64,000 nucleotides of DNA from Stieleria sp. JC731 (GTDB lineage: Bacteria > Planctomycetota > Planctomycetia > Pirellulales > Pirellulaceae): assembly GCF_020966635.1 (NCBI RefSeq), contig NZ_JAJKFQ010000003.1, positions 62,001 to 126,000 of the forward strand, given 5' to 3'. The position numbers and the translations under genes were made by a program. Under the pieces are notes generated by a model. That model did not search any database and was not told where the DNA came from. It saw nothing but the letters and a program-made list of their open reading frames with translations. Shown piece after piece: positions 24,727-34,579 of this stretch (the first letter of the stretch is position 1; each line of letters opens with the position of its first letter).

Positions 24727-27045
24727 ATGGGTTGGTATGTCTTTGGAGTCATCATTGCGATAGTACTTTTGATGGCGGGGTTAGCCCTGCTATCACCGAG
24801 AGTCTTCGTTCGATCAATGATCCGGCCCTTGCTGGCGATTCTCTATCGCAAACGCGTTGTCGGACTCGAAAACCTTCCCAGCGAAGGCGGCTATCTGATT
24901 GTCAGCAATCATGTGTCGTGGATCGACGGTATCGTGCTGCTGTGGATGCTACCTCGCAACATTCGGTTCGTCGTCGATGGCGGCAATTTTGAAACACCGC
25001 TGACAAAATGGATCGCCACGGCATTCGGCACCATCATGATGGTCAGCAATCCGAAGTCGATTGCCAGGGCACTGAAGACTGCTCGTGAAGGACTGAAAGC
25101 GGGCGACGTGATTGGAATTTTCCCCGAAGGCACATTGACCCGAACCGGGCAACTGCAGGGATTCAAAGCGGGATTCCGAAAGGTGCTGCAAAACAATGAC
25201 GCGCCAATCGTTCCCGTTTATTTGGACGGGATGTGGGGAAGCATTTTTAGCTTTTCTGGTGGCAAGTTCTTTTTCAAATGGCCAAGCAAATTTCGGCGAC
25301 GACTGACCGTCTATGTTGGCAAACCGCTTCCAAACGAAACACCAACTGAGATCGTGCGATCGCAAGTTGCTCAACTGGCGGCGCGTTCTCAGGTCGAGCA
25401 CCGCGACGAATATCCACTGGTCGCGAAGATGCTGATTCGGACATGGCGACGCCGCGGCGGTCGTTTGCAAGTTGCCGATTCGATGGGCACTGAACTGAAG
25501 GGCCGCGAAGCGTTGACACGTGCGTTGGCATTACGGCGGATGCTGGCGCGTGAAGTCATGTCACCAGACGAAACGAACATCGGGATCTTGTTACCGCCAA
25601 GCGTCGGTGGCGTCATCGTCAATGTTGCCTTGGCCTTTGACCGCCGCGTTGCGGTGAACCTGAACTACACTGTTTCCAGCGAGGTCATCAATTACTGTGT
25701 CGATCAAGTCGGCATCCAACATGTGCTGACGAGTGAAAAGTTCCTCAGCAAGACCGGTCTAAAAGTTGACTCAAACGTGATCACCTTGGAATCGGTCCGC
25801 GATAAGGTCACCACGGCAGACAAAGTCATCGCGTTTGTTCAAGCCAATCTTGTTCCCGCTCGGCTGCTGTTTCGACTGCTTGGACTGAACCGAGTCAAGA
25901 TCGATGACTTGCTAACGATCATCTTCACCAGCGGTTCAACAGGAATGCCCAAAGGCGTCATGTTGACCCAGGGGAATATCAGCCACAACGTCGACGCGAT
26001 TGAAAAAGCGATCCGTTTGAATCACGACGATGTGGTGCTCGGTGTATTGCCGTTCTTTCACTCGTTCGGCTACAGCGTCACGCTATGGGCGGCACAGGTG
26101 CTTGGGCCTTGTGGTGTGTACCATTTCAATCCGCTCGATGCACGCCAAGTCGGCAAGCTTGCCGAGCGGTACGGCGTTACGGTCATTCTTGGCACGCCTA
26201 CGTTCGTCCGGGGATATATCCGGCGGATTAGTCCCGAACAGTTTTCAAAACTAGACATCTGCGTCGTCGGCGCTGAAAAGATGCCGGGCGAACTATTCGA
26301 AGCTTTCGAAGAACGTTTTGGTGTCCGGCCTGTCGAAGGCTACGGCACAACGGAATTAAGCCCACTGGTCTCCGTTAACGTTCCGCCAACAAGATCGCCT
26401 TCGAAGCACCAACCCGACCGCATCGAAGGCTCTGTTGGAAGGCCACTGCCAGGTGTTTGTGCCAAGGTGGTCTCCCAAGATACCGGCGAGGAACTGTGCG
26501 CTGGCGAAGACGGCATGCTTCTGATATCCGGCCCCAACGTGATGGCTGGGTACGCAAACAAGGCTGAACTTACATCGCAGGTCATCAAAGACGGCTTCTA
26601 CGTGACTGGCGACGTTGCTCATATCGATGCCGATGGGTTTATTCACATCACCGGACGCCTGAGCCGTTTCTCCAAGATCGGTGGTGAAATGGTTCCACAC
26701 GTTAAGGTGGAAGAAGAAATTTGCAATATCGTTGGACGCGCCGTTACCGACCAAGGGCAAACCGAAGAACCCGACGAAAACGCGATGAATGTCTGCGTGA
26801 CAGCGGTGCCCGATGTAAAGAAGGGAGAACGGCTGATCGTGTTACACCGACCCTTGCCAGTCGACATCGAAGAAGTCCTTGCCGGGTTGAAAGCGGCTGG
26901 GCTTCCGAACTTGTTCATTCCCTCACGAGACTCGTTTTACGAAGTCGAACAGATTCCGTTGCTTGGCACTGGAAAGCTTGATCTGAAGGGCGCAAAAGAC
27001 TTGGCCCTTCAACTGACCGGCGGATCTCCCAAACAGTCAGCTTAG
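24727..27045 (+). CDS. aas: Bifunctional acyltransferase / acyl-ACP (acyl-CoA) synthetase
   Basis: Residues 1 to about 230 form a PlsC-type acyltransferase with NHVSWIDG (the NHx4D box near residue 60), FPEGTLTRTG and PVYLDGMWGS. Residues 250-772 form an AMP-binding enzyme with TSGSTGMPKGVMLTQ near residue 400, GYGTTELSPL, YVTGDVAHIDADGFIHITGR and the catalytic Lys region GTGKLDLKG. This is the arrangement of E. coli Aas, which re-acylates lysophosphatidylethanolamine using fatty acid activated on ACP. The transporter half seen in some Aas proteins is absent, as is a neighbouring lplT. A role in lipid turnover is well supported; the exact acceptor is not. Confidence 0.9.
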   Translation: MGWYVFGVIIAIVLLMAGLALLSPRVFVRSMIRPLLAILYRKRVVGLENLPSEGGYLIVSNHVSWIDGIVLLWMLPRNIRFVVDGGNFETPLTKWIATAFGTIMMVSNPKSIARALKTAREGLKAGDVIGIFPEGTLTRTGQLQGFKAGFRKVLQNNDAPIVPVYLDGMWGSIFSFSGGKFFFKWPSKFRRRLTVYVGKPLPNETPTEIVRSQVAQLAARSQVEHRDEYPLVAKMLIRTWRRRGGRLQVADSMGTELKGREALTRALALRRMLAREVMSPDETNIGILLPPSVGGVIVNVALAFDRRVAVNLNYTVSSEVINYCVDQVGIQHVLTSEKFLSKTGLKVDSNVITLESVRDKVTTADKVIAFVQANLVPARLLFRLLGLNRVKIDDLLTIIFTSGSTGMPKGVMLTQGNISHNVDAIEKAIRLNHDDVVLGVLPFFHSFGYSVTLWAAQVLGPCGVYHFNPLDARQVGKLAERYGVTVILGTPTFVRGYIRRISPEQFSKLDICVVGAEKMPGELFEAFEERFGVRPVEGYGTTELSPLVSVNVPPTRSPSKHQPDRIEGSVGRPLPGVCAKVVSQDTGEELCAGEDGMLLISGPNVMAGYANKAELTSQVIKDGFYVTGDVAHIDADGFIHITGRLSRFSKIGGEMVPHVKVEEEICNIVGRAVTDQGQTEEPDENAMNVCVTAVPDVKKGERLIVLHRPLPVDIEEVLAGLKAAGLPNLFIPSRDSFYEVEQIPLLGTGKLDLKGAKDLALQLTGGSPKQSA

Positions 27046-27150
27046 TAGCCTTTGTCGGATGCGCCGCTGGAATGTGAATTGCGTACTGCAAATACCGACG
27101 AAGGCTTCTGAGATAGCCTTCCGCTACACTTGCCGTTGGTCCCAATAAAA

Positions 27151-27184
27151 AACGCCGTGCAACTGCTGTCAGTCGCACGGCGTT
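27151..27184 (-). terminator. Rho-independent terminator of the wza-like gene (possibly bidirectional)
   Basis: AACGCCGTGC (27151-27160) and GCACGGCGTT (27175-27184) make a perfect 10-bp GC-rich stem with a 14-nt loop. On the minus strand it is followed by a run of six T (bases 27150-27145 and the stem end), a classical terminator 24 bp after the gene ending at 27208. On the plus strand CGTTTTAT follows, so it may also stop transcripts from the acyltransferase gene. Confidence 0.85.
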
Positions 27185-27207
27185 CGTTTTATATCGGCTG
27201 GCTTGCG

Positions 27208-28599
27208 TTAGTTCCGTAGCAGCTCACGAATTCCGTAGGTGAAGAAGGTTCCCAATCCGAAGTTCAGGATTTCCTCTTCTGGCTTGTACTGCAGCACAAG
27301 CGTGTCACCGGATTTGATCAATGGCCGCGAACGCGGATCGTTGATCGCTTTTGCCAAGTCAACTTCGATCGCGATTTGCCCGTTGCAATCCGTCTTTCGA
27401 AGGATGTAGAGGCGTCCTGGAGGGATCGTCGCAATCGCACCACCGAGACCGCCAAGACCGCCAGATCGTGTTGACTGAGCAGTCTGTCCATAGACGCCAT
27501 TGCCAACCATGGACATAGCACCGAGTACGTCGAGGTCGTAGTCACGTGGCAGTGGAAACTCTCCACCTGGAAGCAATCCGCCCGTGTAGAAGACTTCCGT
27601 CTCCCGTGACTCGATGTAGACGATGTCGCCTTCCTGCAGAGTGATATCTTCCGCTGTCAGGTTTGGCGAATCTCCTGGTGGCAAACGCAGTGGCACACGA
27701 AGGATCGTTGGATCATCTGGAAGCTTCGGTGGGCATGCACATGGATCCGCCATTGCGGCGATCCGTTGCTTGCGGAACTCGGCCAAGAACTCTTCACGCA
27801 TCTCGCGATTTCGCTTGCTGGCACGAAGAACCTTCACTTGGTTCTTCGCATTGAGTCCAGGCAATCCACCGGTTTCGACCAGAGCATGCAGAATATCATT
27901 CTGATAGGCCTTCAGCTTGACCAACCCACCGCTCGCACTACGGTCCGTACCACCACGCAGTTCCGCTGAATTGGTACTACGTCCCATCCCAAAGTCTTCT
28001 CGAACGACAATGATGTCGATCGTGCGTTCTTGGATGATGGTCACGATCGGGCGTGCTTTGTCGCTACGCAAAATATCGTTATCGATATACGCGTCGCGAA
28101 TCGCATCCCGAACTTGATCCAATGTCAGACCAGCAACGTTCAGTGGTTCAATCAGCGGAAGCGACAGCGTTCCGTCTTCTTGAATCGTAACGGGATAGCC
28201 CACTGAAGGCGGCAAGGTGCTCTGCGCGTCGGGGAAGTTGACCGGCGGTGGACCTGGCGGTTCACCTGGTGGGTTGTAAGGTAGGACGCCTTCGATATAA
28301 ACGCCCAGGATGTCACCCGATCCCAAGATGTAATCGCGTGGTGGTTCCAGCGTCAGCAACGAGATGTCGACAGGGACCAAATCGTTTTTAGGCTCCGCGA
28401 AGAACTGCGAAGGGACGCGTGACGCGGGGATACCGTTAATTGGCTGCGTCAACGCGGAGCAACCGGTCATCGATCCGACCAATAGCGAAGCGGTTGCGAC
28501 TGAGACGCCGATACGTCGCAGTCGTTGCCAGATCGTTGATCGCAGTCCTTCGCCAGCGATTCGCCGGTCGTGAACCAAGTTTGAAGAGGTTGTATTCAT
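27208..28599 (-). CDS. wza: Wza-like polysaccharide export lipoprotein
   Basis: This outer-membrane auxiliary protein should form the export channel for the exopolysaccharide made by the genes downstream of 30189. The signal peptide ends in a lipobox (GSMTGC, Cys47, from the ATG at 28599). The Poly_export domain follows (YILGSGDILGVYI, YPVTIQEDGTLSLPLI, GLTLDQVRDAIRDAYI). SLBB-type regions come next (KLKAYQNDILHALVETGGL and LQEGDIVYIESRETEVFYTGGLLPGGEF), and the end FGLGTFFTYGIRELLRN resembles a C-terminal amphipathic helix. The Pro-rich insert between the first strands is unusual. No Wzc-type chain-length kinase is visible in the window. Confidence 0.9.
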   Translation of the reverse strand: MNTTSSNLVHDRRIAGEGLRSTIWQRLRRIGVSVATASLLVGSMTGCSALTQPINGIPASRVPSQFFAEPKNDLVPVDISLLTLEPPRDYILGSGDILGVYIEGVLPYNPPGEPPGPPPVNFPDAQSTLPPSVGYPVTIQEDGTLSLPLIEPLNVAGLTLDQVRDAIRDAYIDNDILRSDKARPIVTIIQERTIDIIVVREDFGMGRSTNSAELRGGTDRSASGGLVKLKAYQNDILHALVETGGLPGLNAKNQVKVLRASKRNREMREEFLAEFRKQRIAAMADPCACPPKLPDDPTILRVPLRLPPGDSPNLTAEDITLQEGDIVYIESRETEVFYTGGLLPGGEFPLPRDYDLDVLGAMSMVGNGVYGQTAQSTRSGGLGGLGGAIATIPPGRLYILRKTDCNGQIAIEVDLAKAINDPRSRPLIKSGDTLVLQYKPEEEILNFGLGTFFTYGIRELLRN

Positions 28600-28651
28600 C
28601 CTTGAACTTCTCACTGAGGGTATTCAGCGTGGATTCTTGGCCACGAACTGC

Positions 28652-29779
28652 TTATTCAAATTTGAAGGGGATTTCGTCGCCGGCGGCGTTGGCAGTTGAG
28701 GCTGCTGGGCCGACAGGTGGCAATGCGAAATCGGTAGGCGTTTGGCCAGCGCCTTTGGGCAAATCGATACTTCCGAAAATGCCTTCGATCGAATCTTCCG
28801 TCCCGTCCTGGGCTTGGATCTCCTGCATCGGAACGCCTTCGTCATTCAAGCTGAACGACTGCGCTGTGTCCGATGGCGAATCGACCAAATCACGTGCTGC
28901 TGGAGCGACGTTAGCTGCCTCCACTGTGTTCGACGATTGAACGCCAAAGCTTGCCGAAGCCGCGTACTCCGTTTCGCTCGGATACTCGTTTGGCTGCGCA
29001 GTCATTTCGGGAGACTCGATCGCAGGCAAATAAGCCTGTGGAGGCAACTCTTGAGGAGTCACATCGATGTCGCCTCCTGGCAACACTTCAATCTCGGTGG
29101 CTGATTCTGGGTTTGGCAGAATCACCTCGACTTCACTTCCAGGAACGATGTACTCCTGAAGCGGCATTCCGTCGGGACCGTACATCACCGGTGCCGGAGC
29201 AGGCATCTCATCAGATGACTTTTTCGATTCCGTTTCGGCAATCGTATGCGGCCGGACATTGGACCAGTTGCTCAAACCATCCTGTTCGGCAGCCTTGGCA
29301 CCGTAGGGGTAACCGGCGAAAAAGGCTCCGATGGCAGCTTGCCCACCAGGTGACTGGTATTTCCAGCCCCAATACTGGGTTGGCGCGACCGATGGCGTAC
29401 ATCCGCTACCGCCGTTTGCAACGTCGATATAGCCTTTGATGAAACCGGCCTTGAACTCGGAAAGGTTTGCTTGACCTGCATGACAAGCCTGCTCGCGGAA
29501 CCAAGCACGCTGTGCGAACACCCGATTACGGTGCGACAGCATGAAATCGTCCAAGCAATCGGTCCGCCGAGCGTAGCTGTAGGCGTTACCGATGATGGAG
29601 CATCCCGCGGAGCCGGTTAAAATGAGGGCCGCAGAACCAGCCAAAATCGCTGCTTTTAGCTTTGAACGGCGCACCGTTCGCAGTGATTTTTGGCGGGTGT
29701 TCGCGTCAATTTGCGAATGTCCCGTTGAAGCGGGTTGTTGTTCGGGTGCGTTCGACGCACTGTCAGAACGAATCGCCAT
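28652..29779 (-). CDS. Lipoprotein of the exopolysaccharide locus, function unknown
   Basis: A hydrophobic segment ends in a lipobox (TGSAGC, Cys60) after an unusually long, polar N-terminal tail. The first mature part is compact and Cys/aromatic-rich (YARRTDCLDDFMLSHRNRVFAQRAWFREQA, FKAGFIKGYIDVANGG, YWGWKYQSPGGQAAIGAFFAGYPYGAKAA). The last 190 residues are acidic, Pro/Glu-rich and probably disordered. It lies 52 bp upstream of the wza-like gene on the same strand, and a strong AAGGGGGG ribosome-binding site precedes the ATG. A structural role in export is likely by context only. Confidence 0.75.
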   Translation of the reverse strand: MAIRSDSASNAPEQQPASTGHSQIDANTRQKSLRTVRRSKLKAAILAGSAALILTGSAGCSIIGNAYSYARRTDCLDDFMLSHRNRVFAQRAWFREQACHAGQANLSEFKAGFIKGYIDVANGGSGCTPSVAPTQYWGWKYQSPGGQAAIGAFFAGYPYGAKAAEQDGLSNWSNVRPHTIAETESKKSSDEMPAPAPVMYGPDGMPLQEYIVPGSEVEVILPNPESATEIEVLPGGDIDVTPQELPPQAYLPAIESPEMTAQPNEYPSETEYAASASFGVQSSNTVEAANVAPAARDLVDSPSDTAQSFSLNDEGVPMQEIQAQDGTEDSIEGIFGSIDLPKGAGQTPTDFALPPVGPAASTANAAGDEIPFKFE

Positions 29780-30188
29780 TTGGCCCCCCTTGGCTGCTGG
29801 CAGAATTCGAAGTCGATTGTTTAATCAATTTGGACAGCAAGCCTTGTTGGGGCGGACCGTCCTAGGGGTGTTTATCGCCGTAACAGTCAAGAGGATTTAA
29901 TGAAAACTGACGGAATCGCGGCTTGTACGGGTTCCAACGGCTTTACGGCCCGTTTCAATTACAATGGTTCGTCTCGGCAGCCATGGATTTTCAGGCGGGC
30001 TTTCCCTCTGATCGTTGCAAAGAAAACCCAATTCAAAGATTCGCGTCATTCTGTTTTGGGGTTTCCTTTTTAAACTGAGGCGATCTGAAATCGTCGGGTA
30101 GACTTTAATGACAAGCCGCTCCCCATTGGTGCGAGTCATTAAGTCAACAGGCGAGACAAATCTAAACAGTGGTGTAAGTACGACATCT
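29780..30188. promoter_or_regulatory. Divergent promoter region of the exopolysaccharide genes
   Basis: This 409-bp gap separates the minus-strand lipoprotein/wza pair from the plus-strand sugar-phosphate transferase, so both promoters must lie here. I cannot assign -35/-10 boxes with confidence, and no sigma-54 spacing was found. An in-frame upstream start at 30108 for the transferase would use part of it, but the residues it adds do not resemble the family. Confidence 0.4.
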
Positions 30189-31760
30189 ATGACTTTTCTG
30201 ACTCTGGTTTCACTCATCTGTTCGGTTGCCGCGGCGCTCGTTTTCGTGCCAACCGTGCGTGCACTTGCTCGACTCGTCGGAATGGTTGATAAGCCCGACG
30301 CCGAAAGAAAGCTGCACCGCGCGCCAATCGCCCTGGGCGGGGGGGTCGCTGTCGTAATCAGCGTTCTGGTTGGTTTCGCAGCAACGGTGATGTTCGACCG
30401 CAACTTCGGGACGTTCCAACTGGGCTATGTCGATAGCCAATGGTACCGATTATTTGCCGCCGGAACCGCGATCATGCTGGTCGGCTTGATCGATGACGTC
30501 TGGATCATGCGTGGAAGGCAGAAACTTCTGTTTCAAATCCTGATCATTTCGGCGCTCGTCGGCAGTGGAACGATCGTCAGCAAAGTTGGCTTGATGGGTA
30601 TGGAGCTTCAACTGGGATCGCTGGCTTTTCCAGTCACAGTGTTGTGGTTGTTGGTCTGCGTCAATGCCCTGAATCTTATTGACGGCGCTGACGGAATGGC
30701 GACGACCGTTGGAGCATTTATCGCGATGGGCTTGGCGGTGCTTAGCTTGTCACTTGGCGCCGACCTGGGAGCCGTCTTCGCGTTCTGTCTTGCTGGAAGC
30801 CTTCTCGGTTTCTTGGTCTTTAACAAACCACCCGCATCGATCTTCCTTGGCGATGCGGGAAGCATGGTCATCGGGCTTTTCATCGGTGTGCTTTCCGTTT
30901 GGGGCAGCGTCAAAGGCTCAACGTTGCTTGCTTCTGCACCGATTGGGATCCTTGCAATTCCGCTATTCGATTCGACGGCCGCGATTGCACGCCGTTGGTT
31001 GACCGGACGAAGTATTTACGCAACCGACCGGGCTCACCTGCACCACTTGCTGGATAAGAAATACGGCCATCGCGGGATGTTGCTGATTGTTGCCGGCCTC
31101 TGCTTAGTGACAACGTCAATGGCAGTCGCATCGGTGCATTTCGAAATGCCGTGGCTTGCCATGTTGGGAATCATCCTGGCAGGCACATTCTTGGTGATCA
31201 CGCGATCATTTGGACATGCCGAATGCCAACTGTTGCTGATGAAAGCCACGCACATGACCCGATCTTTCTTCATCACTCCGCAACAGTCGATGACCGAAAA
31301 GAACCATCGCTGCGTCCCGCTGCAAGGGTCCGGTGATTGGGGAGTCGTTTGGGAGCCGCTCGTCGATTTTGCACAGGTGCACAATCTGGCGAAGATCAGT
31401 ATCGATTTGAATCTTTCATGGATTCACGAAGGCTATCACGCGAGCTGGTCAGCTGTACGAATGCCTGACCGAATCAACCAAATCCAAATGCGATGGCCGA
31501 TCATCATCAAAGCCAGCGGGCAATCGATGGGCGTCAATATCGGTACTCTACACGTCGTTGCGGCCGCAGATTCGCCTGGGATCCATGAGCGGATGGCAGA
31601 CCTGACGATGCGACTAGTCGACCTGGAACCGCAAGTCCAACTGGTTATCGATGAGCTTGAACGCAAGCGAGCTGGTGTTTCGGAGAAGCCGCTTGTCACA
31701 ACAGCACCACGTTTCGCCAGCCAGGAACGCAGAAACGACACGTCAACGATCTTGACCTAG
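30189..31760 (+). CDS. Polyprenyl-phosphate sugar-1-phosphate transferase (WecA/MraY family) with extra C-terminal domain
   Basis: This enzyme starts repeat-unit assembly by moving GlcNAc-1-P or a related sugar phosphate onto undecaprenyl phosphate. Family motifs run in order: MVDKPDAERKLHRAPIALGG, LIDDVWIMRGRQKLLFQ (Mg site), NALNLIDGADGMATT, PASIFLGDAGSMVIG and the HIHH-type loop RAHLHHLLDKKYGHRG. Ten or eleven membrane segments end near residue 345. A soluble tail of about 180 residues follows (CVPLQGSGDWGVVWEPLVDFA, ISIDLNLSWIHEGYHASW, VQLVIDELERKRA), absent from WecA; its function is unknown. I start at 30189 (MTFLTLVSLICS). Confidence 0.92.
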   Translation: MTFLTLVSLICSVAAALVFVPTVRALARLVGMVDKPDAERKLHRAPIALGGGVAVVISVLVGFAATVMFDRNFGTFQLGYVDSQWYRLFAAGTAIMLVGLIDDVWIMRGRQKLLFQILIISALVGSGTIVSKVGLMGMELQLGSLAFPVTVLWLLVCVNALNLIDGADGMATTVGAFIAMGLAVLSLSLGADLGAVFAFCLAGSLLGFLVFNKPPASIFLGDAGSMVIGLFIGVLSVWGSVKGSTLLASAPIGILAIPLFDSTAAIARRWLTGRSIYATDRAHLHHLLDKKYGHRGMLLIVAGLCLVTTSMAVASVHFEMPWLAMLGIILAGTFLVITRSFGHAECQLLLMKATHMTRSFFITPQQSMTEKNHRCVPLQGSGDWGVVWEPLVDFAQVHNLAKISIDLNLSWIHEGYHASWSAVRMPDRINQIQMRWPIIIKASGQSMGVNIGTLHVVAAADSPGIHERMADLTMRLVDLEPQVQLVIDELERKRAGVSEKPLVTTAPRFASQERRNDTSTILT

Positions 31761-32461
31761 TACGTTTATCGCCCAGACCGACGTTTGAGTCGCTTGTGTT
31801 GCTTCAGTAACATCCGACTTCGACGGTTCGGCTCGCCGAAGGTTTGACAACGCCTGTAGTCAAACTACCTACACGGCACAACATTGATCGCAGTCTGCGG
31901 CGGTGTGCAGCAAATCCCTCACCTGCACCAGAATGAGTGAGCTACCCAACCACACTCTACTACCTGGGTTTGTCATAGCTTGGATGCTTTTTCTTTGGAC
32001 TGTGGAGGCCTCCACAGTCACCAGCAATGCCGGTCTGGCACAGTGATTTAAGTGCCGCTGGAGCGATAATGAAGGGTCTGCGTATTTCGGCGGCGATCTG
32101 CAAGCAGACGCTAGTGAACTTTTCTATCAGTCGCTAGCTTGGTCGGGCCCGCTGCCTCGGCGAGCCTATCTGACACGACTGATACAGCGGGCACATCCCC
32201 CCGAGCCGAATGGTTGTTCGGGCTAGTCAGCTGATCCTGATCCGGGATGTTGATTGAGGGCAAACCGTAACGCCGAAACGGAATGTAGGCGATAGGTGAT
32301 GCTGAACGGTCAGGTTAACTTGACTATCCAAGTGTCTCCTGTGCAACAGAGACTGAAAAACGCATTGAGTGCAGTACAAAGGCTCCGATTCGAGCGAAGC
32401 TGTCACCCAGGTGGACGAAGTCCGCGCTGAACGGTCAAATGGTGCCATCGACATTGCGGCG
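31761..32461 (+). other. Long leader region of the exopolysaccharide gene run
   Basis: About 700 bp without a supported gene precede the NusG-like gene. It contains an inverted repeat GTTTGAC (31842-31848) / GTCAAAC (31859-31865) and the perfect palindrome at 31998-32019. A TGGCAC at 32036 lacks the matching GC of a sigma-54 promoter. A transcribed leader on which the antiterminator acts is plausible but not shown. Confidence 0.4.
31998..32019. promoter_or_regulatory. Perfect 22-bp palindrome
   Basis: The half-site GACTGTGGAGG is followed directly by its exact reverse complement CCTCCACAGTC. The symmetry breaks on both sides (G at 31997, A at 32020). A perfect dyad of this length suits a dimeric repressor or activator site in front of the gene run; as RNA it would need a loop taken from the stem. 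Confidence 0.6.
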
Positions 32462-33109
32462 ATGTTGCAAATCGTCTGCAACATTCCTTTGTTTAAGCGA
32501 TACCCAAAGGGTTTTGAATTCGTGCCCATTCTTCCGAAAGAACCAGATCGGTTCCCCGAAGACTTGTTGGATTCCGAGGTCGCGACGAAGTCAGATTGGT
32601 GGCTGCTGTACACAAAGAGTCGTCAAGAAAAGCAATTGATGAGGCAGCTTCGCGAGCTGAACCTGTCTCACTACGGCCCGCAAATCGAACAGCGCAAACG
32701 TTCGCCAGCGGGACGTGTTCGCACCAGTTTTGTTCCGCTCTTCAGCAACTATGTCTTCATGTGCGGAACTGAAGAAGATCGCTACAACGCGGTTTGCACT
32801 GGTTGCGTTCAGAAGGTTACTGAGATCACCGATGTCGAGATCCTGCTAGCCGACCTGCATCAGATCAGTGACTTGATTTCGATTGGCGCCCCAATGTCAA
32901 TCGAGGAACGAATTCTTCCTGGGCAACATGTCCGAGTGAAAAACGGACCGTTTGCCGGATTCGAAGGCGTCGTCATTCGACGCGACCAAGAAACACGACT
33001 GCTCGTGTCAGTCCAATTTATGGATCAGGGCGTGAGCGTCAAACTTGATGATTGCCAGCTCGAACCACTCGGAACACCATCCGACGGATCGGCGATTGCC
33101 AAGGAATAG
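32462..33109 (+). CDS. NusG/RfaH-like transcription antiterminator
   Basis: NusG paralogues of this type ride on RNA polymerase and let it read through long polysaccharide operons. The NGN domain is visible (WWLLYTKSRQEKQLMRQLRE, RTSFVPLFSNYVFMCG), as is the KOW motif (PGQHVRVKNGPFAGFEGVVI). About 45 residues precede the NGN domain. I use the ATG at 32462; a GTG at 32369 would add 31 residues of low-quality sequence. It is the first gene of the co-directional block ending at 54641, so that block is its likely target, as with RfaH, UpxY or LoaP. Confidence 0.88.
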   Translation: MLQIVCNIPLFKRYPKGFEFVPILPKEPDRFPEDLLDSEVATKSDWWLLYTKSRQEKQLMRQLRELNLSHYGPQIEQRKRSPAGRVRTSFVPLFSNYVFMCGTEEDRYNAVCTGCVQKVTEITDVEILLADLHQISDLISIGAPMSIEERILPGQHVRVKNGPFAGFEGVVIRRDQETRLLVSVQFMDQGVSVKLDDCQLEPLGTPSDGSAIAKE

Positions 33110-33177
33110 GTGAGCGGCTTCTCTAATCCGCTCGATTGCGTGACTTGTTTTAAGCCCCAAAGCGACTACTCGTACTC

Positions 33178-34572
33178 ATGACTGTTTCCAAGATCTGCTG
33201 CATCGGCGCCGGCTATGTTGGCGGCCCGACCATGGCAATGATTGCTCACAAGTGTCCTAACATTGACGTCAAAGTTGTGGACATCAATGAGACGCGAATC
33301 GCTCAGTGGAATTCAGACACGCTTCCGATCTATGAACCGGGACTGGACGAGATCGTCAAGTCAGCTCGTGGAAAGAACTTGACGTTCACGACCGAAGTCG
33401 ATGCGGCGATCAAAGAAGCCGACATGGTCTTCATCTCGGTCAACACTCCGACGAAGACTTTCGGTGTCGGTGCGGGTCGCGCAGCAAACTTAGAGTTCGT
33501 TGAGAAATGTGCGCGTCGCATCGCCGAAGTTGCTGAAGGCCACAAGATCGTTGTCGAGAAATCGACTCTGCCCGTTCGGACCGCCGAAGCCGTCAAACGC
33601 ATCCTGTCAAATGCAGAAAACGGTTGCACATTCGATGTACTGAGCAACCCAGAGTTTCTCGCCGAGGGGACTGCTGTCGAAGACTTGCTCGCGCCCGATC
33701 GCGTTCTTATCGGTGGTGAACGCCCCGAAGCGATCCAAGCCCTTGTCGATGTCTATGCACAATGGGTCCCAAACGATCGCATCCTGACGACGAACTTGTG
33801 GAGCAGTGAGCTTTCGAAGCTAACAGCGAACGCATTCCTCGCCCAACGTGTTTCATCGATCAACGCCATCAGCGCGCTTTGCGAAGCGACCGAGGCGGAC
33901 GTGGATGAAGTTGCCGCCGCGATCGGGACTGACTCACGAATCGGACCTAAGTTCCTAAAAGCTTCCGTAGGTTTTGGTGGAAGCTGCTTCCAAAAAGATA
34001 TCCTGAACCTCGTCTACTTGTGCGAGTACTTCGGGCTACCCGAAGTCGCCGAATACTGGGAACAAGTTGTTCGCATGAACGACTACCAGAAAGAGCGGTT
34101 TGTCAGCCGCATGGTTCGAACCATGTTCAACACCGTCTCTGACAAGAAGATCGGCGTCTGGGGTTTTGCGTTTAAGAAAGACACCAATGACACTCGCGAA
34201 TCTGCTGCGATCTATGTCTGTCGCGACCTGCTGCTAGAGAAAGCACGCGTCTGCATCTACGACCCCCAAGTCAGCAAAGAACAGGTGATCCAAGAACTGG
34301 AGTACGTGTTTGCGGACGGCGATAACGGGATCAGCCCCGCCAAACGTGAACTGATCCAAAGTCACGTGACGTTCGCGACCGACTGCTACGATGCCTCCGA
34401 AGACGCTCATGCGATCGCGGTATTGACAGAATGGGACGAGTTTGTTGACATCGATTTTGCTAAGGTTTACTCGTCGATGAAGAAGCCAGCATTTGTCTTC
34501 GATGGACGAAATCGCCTGAAGCACCTGAACCTGAGTGAAAAGGGATTCGAGTACCACGGAATCGGTTTCTAA
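33178..34572 (+). CDS. ugd: UDP-glucose 6-dehydrogenase, animal-like type
   Basis: The enzyme oxidises UDP-glucose to UDP-glucuronate with two NAD+. The Rossmann motif is [14 protein letters not shown]; the catalytic Cys270 lies in [20 protein letters not shown]. The stretches [57 protein letters not shown] and [14 protein letters not shown] follow the metazoan/plant enzyme far more closely than E. coli Ugd, and the length (464) also fits that type. It supplies uronic acid for the polymer. Seven bp separate it from fcl. Confidence 0.95.
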   Translation: MTVSKICCIGAGYVGGPTMAMIAHKCPNIDVKVVDINETRIAQWNSDTLPIYEPGLDEIVKSARGKNLTFTTEVDAAIKEADMVFISVNTPTKTFGVGAGRAANLEFVEKCARRIAEVAEGHKIVVEKSTLPVRTAEAVKRILSNAENGCTFDVLSNPEFLAEGTAVEDLLAPDRVLIGGERPEAIQALVDVYAQWVPNDRILTTNLWSSELSKLTANAFLAQRVSSINAISALCEATEADVDEVAAAIGTDSRIGPKFLKASVGFGGSCFQKDILNLVYLCEYFGLPEVAEYWEQVVRMNDYQKERFVSRMVRTMFNTVSDKKIGVWGFAFKKDTNDTRESAAIYVCRDLLLEKARVCIYDPQVSKEQVIQELEYVFADGDNGISPAKRELIQSHVTFATDCYDASEDAHAIAVLTEWDEFVDIDFAKVYSSMKKPAFVFDGRNRLKHLNLSEKGFEYHGIGF

Positions 34573-34579
34573 GCGGCTT

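Noticed and set aside
32036..32050. TGGCAC followed by AGTGATTTA before the NusG-like gene, resembling a sigma-54 -24 box
   Set aside because: The required GC at the -12 position is absent (TA instead), so it fails the key test.
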